This document shows positions 59,420-64,000 of a stretch of DNA of 64,000 nucleotides, piece after piece (position 1 is the stretch's first letter; each line of letters begins with the position of its first letter). The DNA lies in assembly GCF_036711975.1 (NCBI RefSeq), contig NC_091971.1:17925501-17989500 (forward strand). Reading direction: 5' to 3'. The notes beneath the pieces are model-generated. The model saw nothing but the letters and a program-made list of their open reading frames with translations, did not search any database and was not told the origin of the DNA. The DNA comes from Onthophagus taurus (Eukaryota; Arthropoda; Insecta; Coleoptera; Scarabaeidae). The translations under genes were made by a program, and so were the position numbers.

Positions 59420-59865
59420 TTTATGCTGATAAACCAGCAACAATTGACAATATAAAATATAAATACCTACCTTGTATGGAATTTATATTCTGGAATATGC
59501 CGTATTGGTTAGGAAGAATTACTTTGAATTTTTCAAAAAATTAAATATCACATCCAGAGGAGAGAGAAATATCTCATGGAGACACACGCGGGAAGGTGAA
59601 CTGCTATCTGGTGCCACCAAAAACGCACTCAGTATCAAGATCTACATTCACATTTCGGAGGGTACAAAGATCCAGCCAGTTCCAGGATTCCTGAGAAAAC
59701 TGAGAGCTATTGTCACAGAAAGTCCCATGTATGCTATTGAAATGTTTTTCCAATTTAATGTTTGAATTCAATTTGTATTATATTACAATGTAATTATTGT
59801 TAAATTGACGCACTCTACGCTTCTTTGTAAAATGGAGGAATAAAGTATTATTATTATTATATCGT
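59420..59865 (+). pseudogene. LINE 3' end with ATT tail
   Basis: The last coding block KNALSIKIYIHISEGTKI and MYAIEMFFQFN resembles the C-terminus of CR1/Jockey-type ORF2, including the block seen in the intact copy at 7388-9619. It is followed by AATAAAGTATTATTATTATT, a typical simple-repeat tail. A strongly 5'-truncated insertion that seems to have landed in the mariner gene. Confidence 0.7.
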
Positions 59866-60069
59866 AATCCTCGTTACATCGCAATAACTACTTTTTATTA
59901 ACCCCAACTGTGGACAAAAATAATTCGTAAAGTTAACACTTATCTTACATATGAATTTATGTATGTGTTCTTTACGTAACACTATAATCGCTTGCATGCT
60001 ATGTTGATTACTGGGTTCATGAAAATTGACGAAAGCATTTCAGTTTAGTGTTGTTAACGTCGTTGACTG

Positions 60070-60655
60070 CCTTGAAGTGCCTTTAAGTCCTGCAGAAGTT
60101 GCTCAGGCAGTGTCTTTTGGAAGATGGACGCAGCACTCGTTATGCTGCTCGTGTTCTTGGCGCGATACAGAGTACGGTTTGTCGCGCCATTCAAAGATTT
60201 CAGCAAACTGGTACCTTCATCAGACGAACTGGTTCAGGAAGAATACACACCACACAACCCCGTATGATATATTCCAACGACCGTGTTACTAAATCGACAT
60301 ACCACAACAGTTGTGATAAGAAATCGTCTAGTGCAAGTGCGTCGACCAATGCAGAGCAGGAGAACGTTAGGGAGGATCTGTAATGGTTTGAAGAGGAATC
60401 TATTTCGAAGCACGTACGGAGCTTTGCTTTATCAAGGGCAATCTAAACGTGGCTCGGTATATTGAAAAAATTTTGGCTGAACACGTGGTTTCCTACAGCC
60501 CATTTATTGGTGATAACTTCTTGTCCATGCACCATAACTTAAACCTCATAGAACACATGTGGAATATGCTAGGGAGACGAGTTGGAGCCCGTGGTGCCGC
60601 TCTGGTCATCATTTTAGGTGATGTGTTTTTTGCCGCTGAGTGTAGAACTTAAATT
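60070..60655 (+). pseudogene. Internally deleted Tc1-like transposase
   Basis: PLSPAEVAQAV and, one frame on, EDGRSTRYAARVLGAIQSTV and RAIQRFQQTGTFIRRTGSGR form the N-terminal helix-turn-helix. The middle is missing, and the sequence resumes with RYIEKILAEHVVSYSPFIGD, FLSMHHN and LNLIEHMWNMLGRRVGAR, the part with the final catalytic Glu. The first and second Asp blocks are lost or altered (HHN replaces HDNA). Confidence 0.8.
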
Positions 60656-61485
60656 TAAGCTACAAAAGAAGTCCCACAAATGAAATTTGTTTCTTTCATG
60701 TACTTTCAAGCTTCTACTTTCCGTTCCCAGCGATGGACATAAAATGTATCACAAGAGTCAAGCATGACGATGTAGAAAAAGTGTTTGTGATCAAGTGCTC
60801 AAAGATTTATAAGAGATCTCCTTGCGATACATTGATCTTACATCCTGAATTTACTCTGTCAAAATTATGAACAATGCTATCGCCACATGGTCAAAATAAT
60901 CGAGTTAGTCATGCAAACAATTTTTGAAACTATGTATCTATCAAATCAAATAAACGAAGTGTTATGGGTTTGGTCTCTACACGTGTCTTCAATATTGCGT
61001 GTAGATACGGCTTTGGACCACTTTTCATGTGGTCTTGGTGCTTAAAGTGTTAAGAAAGCGATTTAACTGATTTCTAAACGATTCATTAATTTCTTTGAAT
61101 ACTTTACTCGATGAAGCAAGTTGCAATGCGTGTTTTCCGAGAATGTTGAAGCAATGTTCAACAGACTGAACGAGATTAACGTGAATAAGTTTAATGTGCA
61201 TATTGAAATCAATAGTAAATTAAATAGAAACCTCATGTCAAACAAAGCACCAAGATCGGAATGGAAATGAAGGACTTTAGGAAACTTTTACTATGTTCTT
61301 ATTAAATTTATCGGACAGATAACTCCAGTTGTTAACCAATGAGAGTGCTCAAAACAGTACTAACGGCAACAATCTTCTGGTTAGCCTAACAGAAAGATTG
61401 GAAAAGTGGCTCTTAGTGGTACAGTAGACAATTGCTTAAAAGTTTCCGGTAGTTAATATGGGATGAAATTACTGTAACTTTTGAA
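60656..61485. other. Nothing recognised
   Basis: AT-rich DNA with no coding or repeat feature that can be supported. Confidence 0.4.
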
Positions 61486-61489
61486 TAAG

Positions 61490-61745
61490 CGGCTTTATAG
61501 AAGCCATTGTATCCATCTATTGTGCCTGCAATATCTGGCGATCTTGGCCGTCAGTTCCTTTCCATTCGTGAAACGTGCTCATTCCAGAGTCTCCAGCGTG
61601 CGTTTATCTTACGTCGCGCATCCTCTAGAATTTCCTTGTTTCTTCTCTAATCCCTTAACGTGTTTCCAGATGCTCTCAAAATCGCCATTTCGTTGGTACG
61701 TACCATCTTTTTAGTTTCCGCTGTGTATGCCAGCACCTCCGCAGT
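61490..61745 (-). pseudogene. RTE-like reverse transcriptase C-terminal fragment
   Basis: On the minus strand AYTAEVLAYTAETKKMVRTN, NEMAILRASGNTLRD, RRNKEILEDARRK and RWRLWNEHVSRME form the C-terminal region of an RTE-type LINE. Short and broken by a stop. Confidence 0.6.
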
Positions 61746-64000
61746 GTATGCTATTATTTTATTATTAACTTCGAAAACATTTTATGTTACCATGTAATTA
61801 TGTATTTTGGTTATTATTATTTGTACCATATTAAAGACGTCTTAAATATCAAAACATTTATTTGTGTAGTTTATTTAAAATGTATTAATTTATGGTACCA
61901 TATTAAGCATTTGACATAATTTAAAACGTACTTTAAAAGTAATTTTCGTACTCATGATCATCATCTAAGAAACGACCTTTTAGAAATGACGGGTTGGGTT
62001 TACGAGCTCCATGTAGGAGACATGGAGGAGCTCTTCTTATGGAAAGTGCTGTGTCTATGAGAACTCCTTTAGCCAACGTGTTTTCTGAGAAAGCTAGCAA
62101 GTCTTTCCAAGATTTTCAATAAAAAAGAGGAATAATTGATTGGTCTGAATGGCCTCGCGTAAGCAAAATACTCGACTTAGGTATGAAGTAGCTAACAGCT
62201 AGTCTTCTATAGTCTGAATGTACTTAGAGTCTTTCTGAATAACTATAGAATCTTCCAAACCTGACAGTGCACACTATTGAGAAGATGAAAGCTTTCATGC
62301 GTTTTGAAGCCGATTCCATCAAATCTCCATCAAGTCTTTCCCTATTTTGGGCGAAGTTACTGGAGATTCTTCAACACCACAACTCATCTTGAGTTAACTT
62401 TATATCACTTGTGATTAATGATCTAAATCTGCAACTGACACTTATTCTCTTATCCCGTAGTTTATGTAAAAATAATTCTAATATTCGTATAAAATTTGTT
62501 GATATAAACACTTGCTACTGAAATATTCACACGCAAAGGCATGATTTGATGGATGAAACTTGGTTTTGGATTATAATTTTTTTGTTATTACAGATAATTT
62601 GATGAAATTGAATGAGAATACTTCCGTTTCGAATTACCACTTTTCAAACCATAAAACTGTTGTTTCTACGCTGTTTGCAAACTATCACCCGAGAAGCCAT
62701 CAAACCTCCACTCTGAAAACAAATCTAATTTTCGAGGTTCTAGTTCGATGTGCTACAGACTTTCAATAATTGATTGCAATGTTGCATTGTATTCTCCAAT
62801 AAGTCTAGCAATAAACAACCACAAATTTGGGATAGATTGTTATACAACAACTTTATACGAACATTTAAAATTATTTTAAAGTTTGCTCTTTTTTAATTTT
62901 TTAAAACTATTTCACTAATGCCGAAAAAATTATTATAGGAATTTATACTATAACCAGTATAAGACTTCCAAATTTCAAAAACATTGTATGATATACGGAT
63001 GAAATAAAATATACAATAATGAATAAATTTGAATTCTGATTGATTCGAATAAATCTTTCCGGAGAACAGTTATCAGTGATCTTTTAAGGTTTTCTTCCAT
63101 TTAATTTGAGACATGTAGAAAATTTGTTTCTGCTTAGAAGATAACTTTTTATCTTGATTGCTCAAAAAGCAAATATCATATTATATACTTAAAATATTAA
63201 TGTTTAAAATATAAAATGTAACTTTAAATAATATAAAATTGCGATTTTCGATTTTATTCCATTTTTTTACCATTTTTCAACAATTTATATTGCGATATTC
63301 CGTTTTCTGTAATTTTACTTGATATTTCATATACATATTTAAAAAATTACGTGGTTAGTTCGTTTATTATTTCGTTAGTCATGTGTTTAATGTAGTATTC
63401 AGAAATATTTGTTCCTTTACAGATGTGAGCGACGATTTGCGGAATTAAAAACTTGATAATTAAATATTTGTATATTATAAGCAAAAATTTGACTCATCCG
63501 CAAAATTTTGGCAGATTGTATACAACCACTGATGATTTATGGCCTCCCGACATAGTACAATATGTTCACTAGGGGGGTTTCACTAGGTCAGGAAGCAATG
63601 ACTTATCAACGACAACCACGCTATTCTATAAGAATTAATGTAAACATTTTTTATTGTACAAGCTTTAAGCAACGTTCACTATTAATGTGTAAGTGTAATA
63701 AATTTATCATTACTTCTATTCCTTATTTACTTTTTATACACAAACAACATTGGCAATCAAACTGATAAATAAACACGACAATATTTACTCGAAATAATTT
63801 TCCCATTTTGCTGTTGCGGTTGTTACAACGGTGATAAAATTTCCAGATAAACCGGTTCAAGTGAATGTTGCCTTTTGTACAATAATTTTAGATATCCAAC
63901 AACGTGAAAATATGTGTAAACTGTGGGTACGTGTACTAAATAAATATGAAGTAAGCAAAATCTTTTGAATGAATTTTTCGGTTTCGGAAGATATAATAAA
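61746..64000. other. No recognised gene to the end of the window
   Basis: AT-rich DNA. A short hairpin GAGCTCCATGT ... ACATGGAGGAGCTC lies near 62006-62035. No supported coding sequence or repeat family. Confidence 0.4.

Overview
The window looks like nuclear DNA of an insect, possibly a beetle. It is AT-rich, its genes are split by short GT-AG introns, and most of the remaining DNA is Tc1/mariner, hAT, piggyBac and non-LTR debris. The order is inferred from general character only; no species marker was found.

Four host genes are visible. (1) The 3' part of a proton-translocating NAD(P) transhydrogenase (Nnt, + strand) occupies 155-11390, split by a 9.9-kb intron full of transposons. (2) A divergent mitochondrial citrate synthase paralogue (here CS1, - strand) occupies 19410 down to 11701. 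It converges on Nnt with 310 bp between the stop codons. (3) A canonical mitochondrial citrate synthase (here CS2, - strand) occupies 47578 down to 26520, with introns of 11.4 and 8.1 kb. (4) A complete secernin gene (+ strand, 48665-50748) is divergent from CS2. Nnt and both citrate synthases act in the mitochondrion. The two citrate synthases are a head-to-tail tandem duplication that has since diverged in intron structure and coding sequence.

The most notable host feature is at the end of CS1. It has two complete, in-phase versions of the C-terminal coding region: a two-exon version (12423-12030) and, 47 bp beyond its stop codon, a one-exon version (11982-11701). Both keep the catalytic Asp and the substrate-binding Arg residues. 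This predicts mutually exclusive terminal exons.

The mobile fraction is a nested record. In the long CS1 intron a hAT element (13650-17789, 8-bp target duplication, matching inverted ends) split an older non-LTR element. It was itself hit by an LTR element, now a 450-bp solo LTR with a 5-bp duplication, and it also holds a MITE. Between CS1 and CS2 a 2.9-kb element flanked by TTAA (19810-22682) interrupts a non-LTR endonuclease. It carries decayed coding sequence resembling insect Mutator-like/YqaJ-nuclease proteins, an unusual pairing with TTAA. Several elements with very long inverted repeats share TA-flanked CAGG(G)TG-type ends: 5185-6268, 6279-6783 and 51549-54038. The only long intact transposon frame is a 743-codon reverse transcriptase in the Nnt intron (7388-9619).

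From 54 kb to the end there are decayed RTE-like, mariner and Tc1 remnants, plus one CpG-rich stretch ending in ATG-GAG and a strong splice donor at 57107. That may be the first exon of a gene lying beyond the window. No tRNA, rRNA or CRISPR was recognised.
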